24,798 bases of DNA from a virus, in the IMG/VR virus record IMGVR_UViG_3300005346_000075, positions 1 to 24,798 of that record, one strand, 5' to 3'. Made by a program: the position numbers and the translations under genes. This document shows positions 8,371-16,144 of the stretch, piece by piece. A model generated the notes under the pieces. It ran no database searches, had not been told where the DNA came from, and saw nothing but the letters and a program-made list of their open reading frames with translations. How positions within the stretch are numbered: the stretch's first letter is position 1; every line of letters starts with the position of its first letter.

Positions 8371-8378
8371 CAAATATA
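8371..8378 (-). promoter_or_regulatory. Putative -7 element TATATTTG, 4 nt from a start codon
   Basis: The minus strand reads TATATTTG-AGGT-ATG, a perfect TAnnTTTG match with exactly the same 4-nt gap to the ATG as at 870-877. It would drive 8366 and the cassette downstream. An upstream TTGCAAAATAG may supply the -33 region. Confidence 0.55.
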
Positions 8379-8390
8379 AATAATAGTTCG

Positions 8391-9165
8391 CTATTTTGCA
8401 ACCTCGCTCATAATTACTTGCGTCTTGTAATCCACTTTGTTGTTCATGCGCTGGTGTAGTATCAATGCAAACGCTTCATGTGCTGGTCGGCTTTTATTGT
8501 ATTGGTCTTCTTGAAGATTGCTACCTATTTCCCTTAACGTAGAGTACCACCCCAAACTGTCCTAGCTGTCCTTCCCCTGCTTTGATTGCAGCTGCTTTGT
8601 GTTTTGCGGTGCGATAGTCTCCGCTAGTTGGCTTAATAAATGTGTTATATATCCAGTTCCTAACCTCGCAAAAAAAAAGAACGCACTAACCGCATCCCGA
8701 TAGTCCATATTCATAAATTCTTTAGCCCGTTCCGTTGGGTGGTTGTCTCCTTCGTAAACATAAGCTAACACCATTGGGATTGCCCTATGCTGGTGTGTGG
8801 TCTTTGTCAAGCAAGTTAAATGCCTCCAAACAATTACCAAAGGTAATCTCGCCGTACACTATCTTATCATCTGACATTTCCATTAACAATGGCTCACACG
8901 CCGAGTAGGTCTTATCACCTACCTTAATAAACGGCACTTCGTAAGGTGTAGGTATCTGAATACCGCTTACGGCTATATCTAGCATACCTGCTATTTGTGT
9001 AGGGGTTAGTCCTTTTAGTTCCTTATCGGTCTTGCCTGTGGTTGTTCTTAGGATTGCATATGCCTTGTCGGGGTGCGATATGAATAAATCAGTTGCCGTT
9101 AGGTCATTAGATAGTTCAACACCTATCAAGGCATCCATTATCTCCATGTATTGTCGTAGTGTCAT
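8391..9165 (-). CDS. Conserved phage protein downstream of terminase, possibly tail-assembly chaperone-like (frameshifted)
   Basis: It starts at ATG 9165 (MTLRQYMEIMDAL), overlapping the terminase TAA. The first 120 residues include LKGLTPTQIAGMLDI and KVGDKTYSACEPLL, then EITFGNCLEAFNLL. Frame changes near 8790 and 8560 lead to AIPMVLAYVYEGDNHP, then RDAVSAFFFFARLG, and finally GWYSTLREIGSNLQEDQYNK with a tail ending VIMSEVAK. The rejoined length is about 255 residues. The pattern 'helical N-terminus, short beta domain, E-x-T-F-G-x-x-x-x, A-x-V-Y' is common next to terminase in Bacteroidetes phages and resembles tail-assembly chaperone-type proteins. The role is uncertain. Confidence 0.55.
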
Positions 9166-10450
9166 TAGAATACCCCGTAAATTTGATTTGAATTAATCTC
9201 GAACCAAAAGCGCATCATTAAGGCATCAGCATAATCGGGGCTGCGTCCTAATATTTGTTTTTGTAGTTCCTTTGAGTTGATGCTTGGCTTTGTGTCTTTG
9301 TCTATATTCGCCCGTTCAATCGCTTGCAACTCTTGTATAATCGTTTCCGCTTCATCGCAATTTATGTAAAGTTCGCTTTTATTTACCTTTTCTGCAAGTA
9401 GGTAATAACATTCTGCTTTTGTGTTGGCATACTTCGTGCTGGTCTTGTTGGCTATAAAGCCTTTGCACCTTAGCATATCAACTACACCGCCACCGATACC
9501 GTCTTCATCGCATACCACTTGGCTCATGGGTATTAAATATTGTTTAGCCAAATCGGTTATCCTGTTTGCTGCTTCGGTTATGGTGTTTGTCTTGTACGTT
9601 ACCACCTCAATAGCTTTGTAACCGTCCCAAACGATTATAAACGGTCTTATCTTTGCCGAAACGTGCTATGTCGGCTGTTATGTATTTCGTGCCACCTATC
9701 ACGTGCGTATTCGTAAATAGGTCAGAACACGCATCGTTAAAGGCCCATTAACCTTGATGGGTTCATATCGTACTCCCAGTTACCTTAGTAAGCGTTCCCG
9801 TGTGGCTTTGTCTTGTATGTTTTGAATGTTCTCTAGGTAGTGCTTACTGATGTCGGGGTTATCATGCACTAGGGAAGGTACAAACGCCCAATCGCTCCTA
9901 AGTTCGTTTGCCGTGTACGGCTTGTAAAAGTCTTTATAAATCCAATTCTTTGACGGGTTGCAAGTCATTAAACAGTTTAGGTATTAAACCAAAATCGTCT
10001 AATTTGTATCGTATCCTACTCTTTACGACTTCTTTGGCTTTCTTAACCATTTGATTGGCTTCGTCCATAAAAGCCCCAGTTATCTCTAGTGAACCCAACT
10101 CATCGTAATTAGGGTCTGACGGATAATAAAACAAGTCTTTGAGTAGTATCTCGCTGCCGTTGCTAAAACTGGATTATTCCGCTGGTTTGGTTGTAATTGT
10201 ACATGGCAGTCGTAATGCCTTGCATCTTGAACACCTCGAACAAAGTATTGAGCGTGGTTTCTTTTAGGGTCTTTAATTTCCCCCTGCCGATTAACCACCT
10301 AGTACCGCTATACTTTAAAGCGCTCTTTGTTATCCAATAACAACCTAGTACACTTTTACCGCCACCGGCACCGCCTCCAAAAAGTATTTCACTTGTAACA
10401 TTGTCCTCCAAAAGGTCGAGGGCGTAAGTCTGTTTAAGTGATAATTTCAT
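9165..10450 (-). CDS. terL: Terminase large subunit (frameshifted into about five pieces)
   Basis: This is the ATP-driven DNA-packaging motor and headful/cos nuclease. It starts at ATG 10450 (MKLSLKQTYALDLL). The ATPase domain has Walker A LFGGGAGGGKSVLG, WLIGRGKLKTLKETT, and Walker B-type ITGAFMDEANQM, followed by TCNPSKNWIYKDFY (motif III-like). The nuclease domain has KYITADIARFGKDKT, VVCDEDGIGGGVVDML and RSPDYADALMMRF, giving the three acidic positions of the RNase H-like fold. Breaks occur near 10165, 10130, 9960, 9770 and 9610. Motifs on both sides are intact, so the breaks look like indels. The rejoined length is about 430 residues, usual for the family. The small terminase lies just upstream. 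Confidence 0.9.
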
Positions 10451-10499
10451 TGTTGGCTAAACCCGTGTTTTTTCGTGTTTGGGGTACTGATAATCAATA

Positions 10500-10877
10500 C
10501 TATTCATTTTCAGGTTTATCGTAGGTCTTCACCTCGTTCCCATGTTATCTTATCCCCTCCGCTGGTTACGTCAACCTTGCTCATGCTTAGTGCGTTCCGT
10601 TCGTCTGTCGTGGCTATTAGCTTGTATAGGCTTAACTGCAACGCAGGGGGCTTCGCTTTTGTACCACTTAGACCGCATACTTGTTTTGACTTCGATACGG
10701 TTGCGCTCCAGTAGTTCGTCAATATCCTTTCTATCGTTCGTTTCGTTCGGGAAATGCTCGTAAAAAGCCGTTTTGCCACAAGGTAAAAACGACCACAACA
10801 TCCTCAATAAAGAATAGTTTGTGTTTCTCTATTGCGGCTAATGCTTGTTTCTTTAGTGTTGCGGTGTTATATGCCAT
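10500..10877 (-). CDS. terS: Terminase small subunit (frameshifted)
   Basis: It starts at ATG 10877 (MAYNTATLKKQALAAIEKHK), continues FFIEDVV and after a frame change near 10790 reads LPCGKTAFYEHFPNETNDRK, then NRIEVKTSMRSKWYKSEAP, and after a further shift ALQLSLYKLIATTDERNALS and VDVTSGGDK. This helix-turn-helix arrangement with 'FYEHFP' and 'SMRSKW' is typical of small terminases of Bacteroidetes phages, which recognise the packaging site. The C-terminus reads WERGEDLR in one frame (stop 10516), or NEVKTYDKPENE (stop 10500) after one indel; the second fits the family better. About 124 residues. Confidence 0.8.
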
Positions 10878-10906
10878 TACTTTTTATTTTAACTCAAAAC
10901 TTGCTG

Positions 10907-11963
10907 TTATTCTATTCTTTGATGTTGTACCTTGCATTTTACGAGCATTTTCACTTCCGTTACTCTACCATATCTTATACAATTCCAATCTTTTGACTTT
11001 TTTAAGTTAAATATTAAGCTAGGCGCAGAAGTAGCAATGACATATCTTTGTTTCTGTCTTTTGTAAATATACCCTATTTCATTCAAAAACCTTATACCAA
11101 AACCTGCGCCCTGATAATCTGGCAATATAACAAGTCTATGCACCTTTTTTATGTTTTTGACTTTAGGATGCGGAAAATGTAATACACTTAAAAACCCCGC
11201 TATTTGATTGTTTATAGTTGCTATGTAAACAGTTGCTGCGTTATTATGTGAATGGCTTAAATAATGGTGCTTAGCAAAACATCTTCCAAATTGATTTGTT
11301 ATTTGCTTGGTAGATTTCTAAATTTAATGTTTGGTCTATTTTTTTTTTGCCCTTAAAAAACTTTGAAAGGTCATTGTGTCAGTATTAAAAATACCAAATC
11401 GGGGAAGGTAAACCAAATCTCCTACATCTTCATGACAAGTAAACTGCTATAAAATTTCTTGTTTGTTTTTCGTATTGCTTTTTGCATAGCAAATGAACCT
11501 ATTTGTGCAACATTTCTATCGACTACTGATGTAAACTCGTCAAACACAAATAATTGATTGTCTTCTAATATTGCCCTTGCTAAATCAACTCGCATTTTTT
11601 GACCATTAGATAATACGCTATAAGGCTTTAACCAACTTGGCGGGCTTGAAAAGCCAACTGAATTAAATGCGGAAGTTATATCTTCCACAGATTTATTTTT
11701 AGGCATATCATCCAAAACCGTTTCACTACTGTATGTAAAGTTAGTAACGTAGCTATGCTCAAATAGTTGCTTTGCAATTGTTGTTTTTGCCAGTTCCGCT
11801 TTTTCCCAACTATTAAACCCACTTGCCAATTATCTGCAATGTCAATATTGCCCTTAAAGTGCTCTACAATGTGTTCTGATTGCAAATCAAATTTACCGAT
11901 AACTGAAGATACCCTAAATGTTAGTTTTGGTTTTACTTCTTTTATAATGTCAAAAGTCGGCAT
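10907..11963 (-). CDS. ABC-type ATPase fused to GNAT acetyltransferase, COG2401-like (frameshifted)
   Basis: It starts at ATG 11963 (MPTFDIIKEVKPKLTF), inside the end of the ParB-like gene. The ATPase has Walker A GKSGTGKTT, recovered by shortening two A5 runs near 11795 to A4, then the ABC signature region LSNGQKMRVDLARAI, Walker B NQLFVFDEFTS, and the H-loop AVTCHEDVG. After another break near 11350 the second domain reads FAKHHYLSH, IAGFLSVLHFPHP, and a GNAT acetyl-CoA loop HRLVILPDYQGAGFGIRFL. About 350 residues. ABC ATPases fused to a predicted acetyltransferase form COG2401; cellular role unknown. It lies between ParB-like and terminase genes, suggesting DNA-linked work. Confidence 0.85.
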
Positions 11964-12456
11964 TCGTAACCTTTTTCTATTAACTGATTATATACTAACT
12001 CTTGGTGTTGCTCGTCTTTGCATACAACTTCTATTCTAAACATCTTTTCAATGTTATCTGACAAATCATCTTGCTCGTCAGCATCGGGCGCAAAATTAGG
12101 TATATCAAGTCCCCACTCCTCTAGTTTTTCAACATCCCATTCATTTGCCAGTTGCTCCCCAGTCCCCATTCGCCAAACCCTACGTTATCCTTGATTATAA
12201 ACTGCCTTTGCTCATCCTCGGTCAGTTCACTAGCTTGCTTTACCCATGTATCGGGTATTTCATCGTATTTAAGGTGTTGCAGGGCTTTTAAGCGCATATT
12301 GCCACCAAGTAGTACGTTATCATCATTTACTACCATTGGGCGCAATTCAAGCATCTTTGGGAACTCCTTTATTGAGTTTACTAGCTTGTGGAACTTATCG
12401 TCCTTGATGACCCTCGGATTGCTTGGGTTCGGTTTTATGTCTTTTAGCTTTATCAT
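11942..12456 (-). CDS. ParB/Srx-like N-terminal domain protein (frameshifted)
   Basis: It starts at ATG 12456 (MIKLKDIKPNPSNPRVI) with ATGA overlap to the upstream small gene. The ParB domain is clear: PNPSNPR, RPMVVNDDNVLLGGNMRLKAL (the G-G-N-x-R nucleotide-binding loop), and FIIKDNVGFGEW. A frame change near 12165 joins to EQLANEWDVEKLEEWGLDIP, a stretch usual in phage ParB-like proteins. The C-terminus FRIEVVCKDEQHQELVYNQL to CRLLTL is a separate small alpha/beta segment. About 170 residues. Such proteins bind or hydrolyse nucleotides and often partner DNA-modifying enzymes. Its end overlaps the ABC-GNAT gene by 22 nt, indicating coupled expression. Confidence 0.85.
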
Positions 12457-12575
12457 TTGGCTTTGGTTTGTTTTTTATACTCAGCATAGCAAATAGCCGC
12501 CGCTTGGTCGCTGGGCTTGCCTGCATTGGTTTCAACTGGTATGCACCGCTTTAAATACTCGCTGGCTTTTTTCAT
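12453..12575 (-). CDS. Small conserved-looking protein, 40 aa
   Basis: A clean 40-codon frame starts at ATG 12575 (MKKASEYLKRCIPVETNAG) and ends with a TGA overlapping the ParB ATG. The motif KPSDQAAAICYAEYKKQ resembles short phage ORFs with 'QAAAIC(Y/F)' endings. It is positively charged and soluble. Placement between early small genes and ParB, with the overlap, supports a real gene. Function unknown. Confidence 0.6.
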   Translation of the reverse strand: MKKASEYLKRCIPVETNAGKPSDQAAAICYAEYKKQTKAK

Positions 12576-12581
12576 TTTCTT

Positions 12582-12800
12582 TTACTTTCGGTAACGGCAT
12601 AAGTCAATCAATTTTATTTTCTCATGGCGAAACAAAACATCTTCCCATCGCTTTATTTCACTTCTGTAAATCATTTCCGTGAAAGCACCACTGATGCTGC
12701 GGTCAAAACCTGCTGGTATATCCTTTAATCTTTGTAGTGCAGTTTTGGCAACTTCTATTGATGCCTTGCAATATTCAATGTGTATTTGGTCACTATTCAT
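12582..12800 (-). CDS. Hypothetical helical protein, 72 aa
   Basis: An intact frame starts at ATG 12800 (MNSDQIHIEYCKASIEVAK). It looks largely helical, with alternating charge and FRHEKIKLIDLCRYRK at the end. I do not recognise the family. It starts 23 nt after a TATCTTTA promoter-like box and after the leader AAACTAAACACC, so it is probably the first gene of the transcript that carries ParB, ABC-GNAT and the terminases. Confidence 0.6.
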   Translation of the reverse strand: MNSDQIHIEYCKASIEVAKTALQRLKDIPAGFDRSISGAFTEMIYRSEIKRWEDVLFRHEKIKLIDLCRYRK

Positions 12801-12823
12801 GGTGTTTAGTTTAATCGTTTACG

Positions 12824-12831
12824 TAAAGATA
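12824..12831 (-). promoter_or_regulatory. Putative -7 element TATCTTTA
   Basis: The minus strand has TATCTTTA in the 81-nt gap between the DUF551 gene and the 12800 gene. It matches the TATCTTTG early-promoter -7 at seven of eight positions, but the upstream ATATAC box is absent. It is a candidate promoter for the packaging transcript. Confidence 0.4.
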
Positions 12832-12881
12832 GTTATTTTCTTGTTATTCTCCCTTTGGTTGATTAATTACCGTCCATTGTC

Positions 12882-13079
12882 TTAGTCTTTAGGGTTAGGT
12901 GGTAGTGGCATCCAATGGGTAACATCATCTAATTTAGTAATAACGCCCGACGGTTCGTGCATAAAGTGTTTTAATGAGCGGCTAAACCAGCAATCTTCAA
13001 TTTCCAATTCGTGCCACATTTTTATTGTTATATTTTTATGCGGTTCGGGCAATCTATCCTTTACGCTTATCCATTCCAT
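12882..13079 (-). CDS. DUF551-like protein, 65 aa
   Basis: This intact small protein begins MEWISVKDRLPEPHKN and ends HWMPLPPNPKD. The N-terminal W-I-S-V-x-D-x-L-P and C-terminal W-M-P-L-P motifs are the two ends of DUF551, a short domain frequent in phage early regions and of unknown function. The length is normal. The start overlaps the preceding gene's end by 26 nt, which suggests either coupling or an indel in the upstream C-terminus. Its stop precedes the TATCTTTA box. Confidence 0.85.
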   Translation of the reverse strand: MEWISVKDRLPEPHKNITIKMWHELEIEDCWFSRSLKHFMHEPSGVITKLDDVTHWMPLPPNPKD

Positions 13080-13329
13080 AGGTTAGGGTTTTAGTAGCTT
13101 TGTATTTTTCAATAATCTCATTCTTTATTATCTCAACGGCAGCCATTTTTACAATGTCTTTGGGGCTATCTTCTGGTGAGCCCATTATGGCATTACTAAT
13201 TACGGATGTCATGCCATTAACAATAATACTCGCAGAATTACCATCCACTGCCACTAAAAACAAATCTATATTGTTCTTTTCACAATAGTTAGATAAGCTA
13301 GTTGTCTTTTTTGTTAGTTGTGTTTTCAT
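13054..13329 (-). CDS. Hypothetical protein, paralogue of 17109-17378
   Basis: An intact frame of 91 residues begins MKTQLTKKTTSLSNYCEKNN. It aligns by eye over most of its length with the protein at 17109-17378: 'YCEKNNIDLFLV' versus 'YCQGTDIQIMII', 'SVISNAI' versus 'NDISKAV', and 'PKDIVKMAAVEII' versus 'IKDIAKLATIRAM'. Both are followed by a charged helix. No known family is recognised. The alternating strand, glycine turn and helices suggest a small alpha/beta fold. Confidence 0.65.
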   Translation of the reverse strand: MKTQLTKKTTSLSNYCEKNNIDLFLVAVDGNSASIIVNGMTSVISNAIMGSPEDSPKDIVKMAAVEIIKNEIIEKYKATKTLTYGMDKRKG

Positions 13330-13332
13330 AGC

Positions 13333-13459
13333 TTAATCCTTTTTGGTTATCCAATCGTAAAACTCCTGTGCTTCAATAACTATATCTTCACTAGCAAATA
13401 TAGTATCCATTAGCCTTTTCACAAGTCCATTTCCAAGCACCGTAAACGTATTTCTACAT
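13333..13459 (-). CDS. Small protein, about 42 aa (frameshifted near the start)
   Basis: The C-terminal part KRLMDTIFASEDIVIEAQEF ending in WITKKD is open in one frame to TAA at 13333; the N-terminal part VEIRLRCLEMDL is open in another. They meet around 13420. An ATG at 13459 overlaps the upstream TGA (TGATG) but needs a one-base correction immediately after it. The 'EAQEFYDWI' ending resembles small phage early proteins. Weak but plausible. Confidence 0.4.
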
Positions 13460-13704
13460 CAGTTGGTTGTATAGTCAATGTCTTTTGGGTTATCGTTCGT
13501 TACGGTTTCTGTTTCGCCCCATTCTGCTAATTCTTGTGGTGTTGGTGTGTATGGTTCAAATTGGCTTCCAATCCAAAACTTAATTTTAAATAGTTTGTGA
13601 TGCTCCGTGGCAACAATAACTTTACCTTCGAAATCCCCACTTTGCAATATTGCAGTTGCCTTAATAACCAATGGACTATTTATACTCTTATAATACTTAC
13701 TCAT
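13459..13704 (-). CDS. Hypothetical protein, 81 aa
   Basis: An intact frame starts at ATG 13704 (MSKYYKSINSPLVIKATAI). The core reads FEGKVIVATEHHKLFKIKFW, predicted to be beta strands, followed by an acidic, proline-containing tail with two PTPQ-like turns. No family is recognised. It lies in a row of small early genes read in the same direction, 33 nt after the next upstream stop. Confidence 0.6.
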   Translation of the reverse strand: MSKYYKSINSPLVIKATAILQSGDFEGKVIVATEHHKLFKIKFWIGSQFEPYTPTPQELAEWGETETVTNDNPKDIDYTTN

Positions 13705-13736
13705 TACCTTGTAGGTTAGTTATGTAACTATACGGT

Positions 13737-14018
13737 TTATTCTTGTGATTTCAAATCTTCTAACTCTGTTATGGTGTAGATTGTGTAGCCGTTTACCTCT
13801 AAGCCACCTTTATTATATGAATATTGCCAAGAGCCAATCCAATCAGGGCTTTTTGACATCAAAAATGGGGTATTTTTTGCAGCAAAGGTTTTATACATTT
13901 CAACTATAGTTCTTCCTTTAGAACTAACTTCTTTGGGAAACAACCTCTGCAAGCGTTCCGCATCTTCTAGGCTAGTAATCTCTACTGCCCACTTTTCGGG
14001 TAAAGTTGTTGTGCTCAT
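13737..14018 (-). CDS. Hypothetical protein, 93 aa
   Basis: An intact frame starts at ATG 14018, overlapping the upstream TGA as ATGA. It begins MSTTTLPEKWAVEITSLEDAE, with EITSLEDAERLQRLFP forming a strand plus helix, and closes with YTIYTITELEDLKSQE. The paired 'W..I.(S)LE(D/E)...L' element occurs in several small Bacteroidetes phage proteins, but I cannot name the family. Confidence 0.6.
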   Translation of the reverse strand: MSTTTLPEKWAVEITSLEDAERLQRLFPKEVSSKGRTIVEMYKTFAAKNTPFLMSKSPDWIGSWQYSYNKGGLEVNGYTIYTITELEDLKSQE

Positions 14019-14272
14019 TTCGTTTCGGGTTTAAATGATTGCATAAATTTCTTTTGCGCCTCAAATCTTTCTACAGCATCGTTATAGTCGATTTTCCGTA
14101 GACTTGCATCCCTTAACCCACGCTGTGACGTTAATAGGTATTTATCGTAGGCAGCATCCATTTGGGTCTTTAAGCGTTTTAACTCAATCTCGTTATCGGC
14201 TTTTATTTCCGCTTCATAATCCCTATCATTACAATAGTAATCATCTACCCAGTATTCCCCTTCGTATGGCAT
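14015..14272 (-). CDS. Hypothetical coiled-coil-like protein, 85 aa
   Basis: An intact frame starts at ATG 14272 (MPYEGEYWVDDYYCNDRDYE). The N-terminus is very acidic and Tyr-rich; from residue 20 a long charged helix (EAEIKADNEIELKRLKTQMD) looks coiled coil. Its TGA overlaps the next start. No family is recognised. Confidence 0.6.
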   Translation of the reverse strand: MPYEGEYWVDDYYCNDRDYEAEIKADNEIELKRLKTQMDAAYDKYLLTSQRGLRDASLRKIDYNDAVERFEAQKKFMQSFKPETK

Positions 14273-14276
14273 AGTC

Positions 14277-14453
14277 TTAGTTTTTAAAAATGAATATACA
14301 GTTACCCACTATGTTGTAGTGTAGTGTGCATGGGAACATTTCCAATAGCGTTTCACATAGTTTGCCGTTAGATACTTCCACATGGTTAATTGAACCATAA
14401 TAACCGTTATTCCATGCTTGGTTGTATAGTTCTAAATTGGTTGCTTTTTTCAT
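14277..14453 (-). CDS. Small protein, 58 aa, paralogue of 19500-19691
   Basis: An uninterrupted 58-codon frame starts at ATG 14453 (MKKATNLELYNQAW) after the leader ACTAAACAATAAACC and ends at TAA 14277. It aligns along its whole length with the protein at 19500-19691: 'MKKATNLEL' versus 'MKTATNLEL', 'YGSINHVEVSN' versus 'FGSLNHVQMSN', and 'PCTLHYNIVGNCIFIF' versus 'DCTLHYVLIGDCLMIF'. This conservation between two distant loci proves that both are real genes. Three or more strands are likely at the C-terminus. Function unknown. Confidence 0.8.
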   Translation of the reverse strand: MKKATNLELYNQAWNNGYYGSINHVEVSNGKLCETLLEMFPCTLHYNIVGNCIFIFKN

Positions 14454-14471
14454 TGGTTTATTGTTTAGTAG

Positions 14472-14654
14472 TTACAAATTTATAGTTTTCTCATTTCTCC
14501 CACGAATTAGCAATATACTAGCATAGCCATTATCCGCTGCATATTGTTTCATTTCCTTAAATGCACTTTTACCGCTAGTTGATTTGCCAGTATGTGAGTT
14601 GTACTCCCAATATCCAGTAATGTTTTTCTCGTGGTGTACCATTAATTCATTCAT
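14472..14654 (-). CDS. Hypothetical protein, 60 aa
   Basis: An intact frame starts at ATG 14654 (MNELMVHHEKNITGYWEYN). The centre KSTSGKSAFKEMKQYAADNG is followed by a strand ASILLIRGR. No family is recognised. It is the first gene behind the strong early-type promoter at 14685-14717 and carries the leader AACCACTAAACGACAGG, so it should be well expressed. Confidence 0.6.
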   Translation of the reverse strand: MNELMVHHEKNITGYWEYNSHTGKSTSGKSAFKEMKQYAADNGYASILLIRGRNEKTINL

Positions 14655-14684
14655 TGTCCTGTCGTTTAGTGGTTAAGTATAAAA

Positions 14685-14717
14685 CAAAGATACTCTTTTA
14701 ACTAATACCGTGTATAT
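14685..14717 (-). promoter_or_regulatory. Early-type promoter, box ATATAC + 19 nt + TATCTTTG
   Basis: On the minus strand ATATAC (14712-14717) is followed by ACGGTATT, then TATCTTTG (14685-14692) with exactly 19 nt between. TATCTTTG is a perfect TAnnTTTG -7 element. The same layout is found at 22431, 19990, 23811 and, with changes, 23339 and 17056. The start of the next gene is 30 nt downstream, behind the shared leader. Confidence 0.75.
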
Positions 14718-14744
14718 CTTTTTGCATCTTTTTTTTGGATTAGT

Positions 14745-16144
14745 TTAATCAAAACTCCAAATATCTTCCTCATCGGGGTCTTGACATCTTAGTAAAAGGT
14801 AACGGCTGTGCTTCGTTTAACGAGTAAAACCTACTATGCGCACCGTCAAAACCTTGCTCAATAGTTCCTAATCCACCGTTCCTATGTTTTCCAAAGATTA
14901 TCTCACATATTCCAGCGGTGCTACGTCCATCTTCATAACTATCAACTTTGTAATATTCGGGTCGGTAAAGGAATATAACAGCATCCGCATCTTGTTCTAT
15001 GTTTCCGCTTTCTCTTAAATCACTTAACATTGGGCGTTTTATCCGCACGTTCCTCAACTTTTACGGCTTAATTGGCTCAATGCTATTACTGGTATCTTTA
15101 AGTCCTTTGCTACTAGCTTTAAACCCCTTGTTATCTCTCCTATTATCGTATCTCTGTTTCCCCCGTTGCTTATGCCTGTCATTAGTTGCAGATAATCCAC
15201 TACAATCAATTGGATATCGTGTTGCGCTTTTAAGGCTGTGGCTTTAGCTTTGAATTGCGTTATGCTTAATCCAGCGGTGTCATCAATGTGTATTGGGATA
15301 TTCAGTTTATTAAGTTCGTGGATTAGCGAGTTTTTATCTCTGTCATCTAATCGCTTTGGTGTCCTTATCCTGTCGCTATCAATATCCAGTTCGTCACTAA
15401 TTAACCTGCCTGCTAATTGTTCTTCTGACATTTCACAACTAAAGAACGCCACGGGTCTATCTAGTTTCGCTGCGCCTTTTGCTATTGCTAAACTAAATGC
15501 GGTCTTACCCATGCCTGGGCGTGCTGCTACAATAACTAAGTCGGGGTTTTGCCAGCCACCTGTAAACTGGTCAAGGTCTGTTATACCGCTTGGTACACCT
15601 GTTTAGTTCGTCCTCACTTTCTGACAATGCTAATATCTTAGTTGGCTATCCTTTGCGATACATCGTAAACCAATGAAGATTTTTTACCCGTTAGCGTGTT
15701 GGATATTTCAATTAAATCGTTAGTAGTTGTACCTAGTAACTCAAATACATCTACCTCATCCTCGTAAGCGTTTTTAATCGCATCGCTGCTTATCCGTATT
15801 ACCTCACGTTGGATATACTTTTGTTGAAGTATCTTGCAATGGCTTTCAATATTGGCTGCACTAGATACCTCTTTTGTTAGGTCGATTAGATACATTAAAC
15901 CGCCAGCCTCTTCTAGTTTACCTTGCTTTTTAAGTTGCTGTATAACCGTCATATTGTCGATTGGCTCACTAGCATTAAACAGGGTGTACATAGCGTTGTA
16001 AATAACCCCGTGTGCTGTTTTGTAAAAGGTGTCCATTGATACCAACGTGGCAGCTTTTAGCATTGCGGTACGCTCCAATAATATTGAACCCAATACTATT
16101 TTTTCAAGGTCTATCGCCTGTGGTTGGTATTTTACCGTACTCAT
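14745..16144 (-). CDS. dnaB: Replicative DNA helicase DnaB (frameshifted into four pieces)
   Basis: This is the ring helicase that unwinds DNA at the replication fork. It starts at ATG 16144 (MSTVKYQPQAIDLEKIVLGS), overlapping the preceding TGA as ATGA. The N-terminal domain ends near SNTLTGKKSS. Breaks near 15645 and 15600 are bridged by ILALSESEDELN to TGVPSGITDLDQFTGGW. Walker A is RPGMGKTAF, followed by FSCEMSEEQLAGRLIS, LIVVDYLQLM (Walker B) and IALSQLSRKS; after another break comes KRPMLSDLRESGNIEQDADA with FLYRPEYY. The true C-terminus, after a shift near 14787, is QDPDEEDIWSFD. About 460 residues, the normal length. Confidence 0.92.

Noticed and set aside
10086-10298. Separate small gene inside the terminase region
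   Set aside because: It lies between the Walker A and Walker B segments and is explained as a terminase fragment or an out-of-frame shadow around an indel.
11767-12496. Plus-strand open frames opposite the ParB-like and ABC-GNAT genes (and similar plus-strand frames throughout)
   Set aside because: Each lies opposite a minus-strand gene with recognisable motifs, lacks leaders or family motifs, and has odd composition; they are shadows.
15513-15645. Programmed ribosomal frameshift in dnaB
   Set aside because: Two shifts occur within about 50 bases and similar shifts break most long genes; no slippery heptamer with a following structure was seen.
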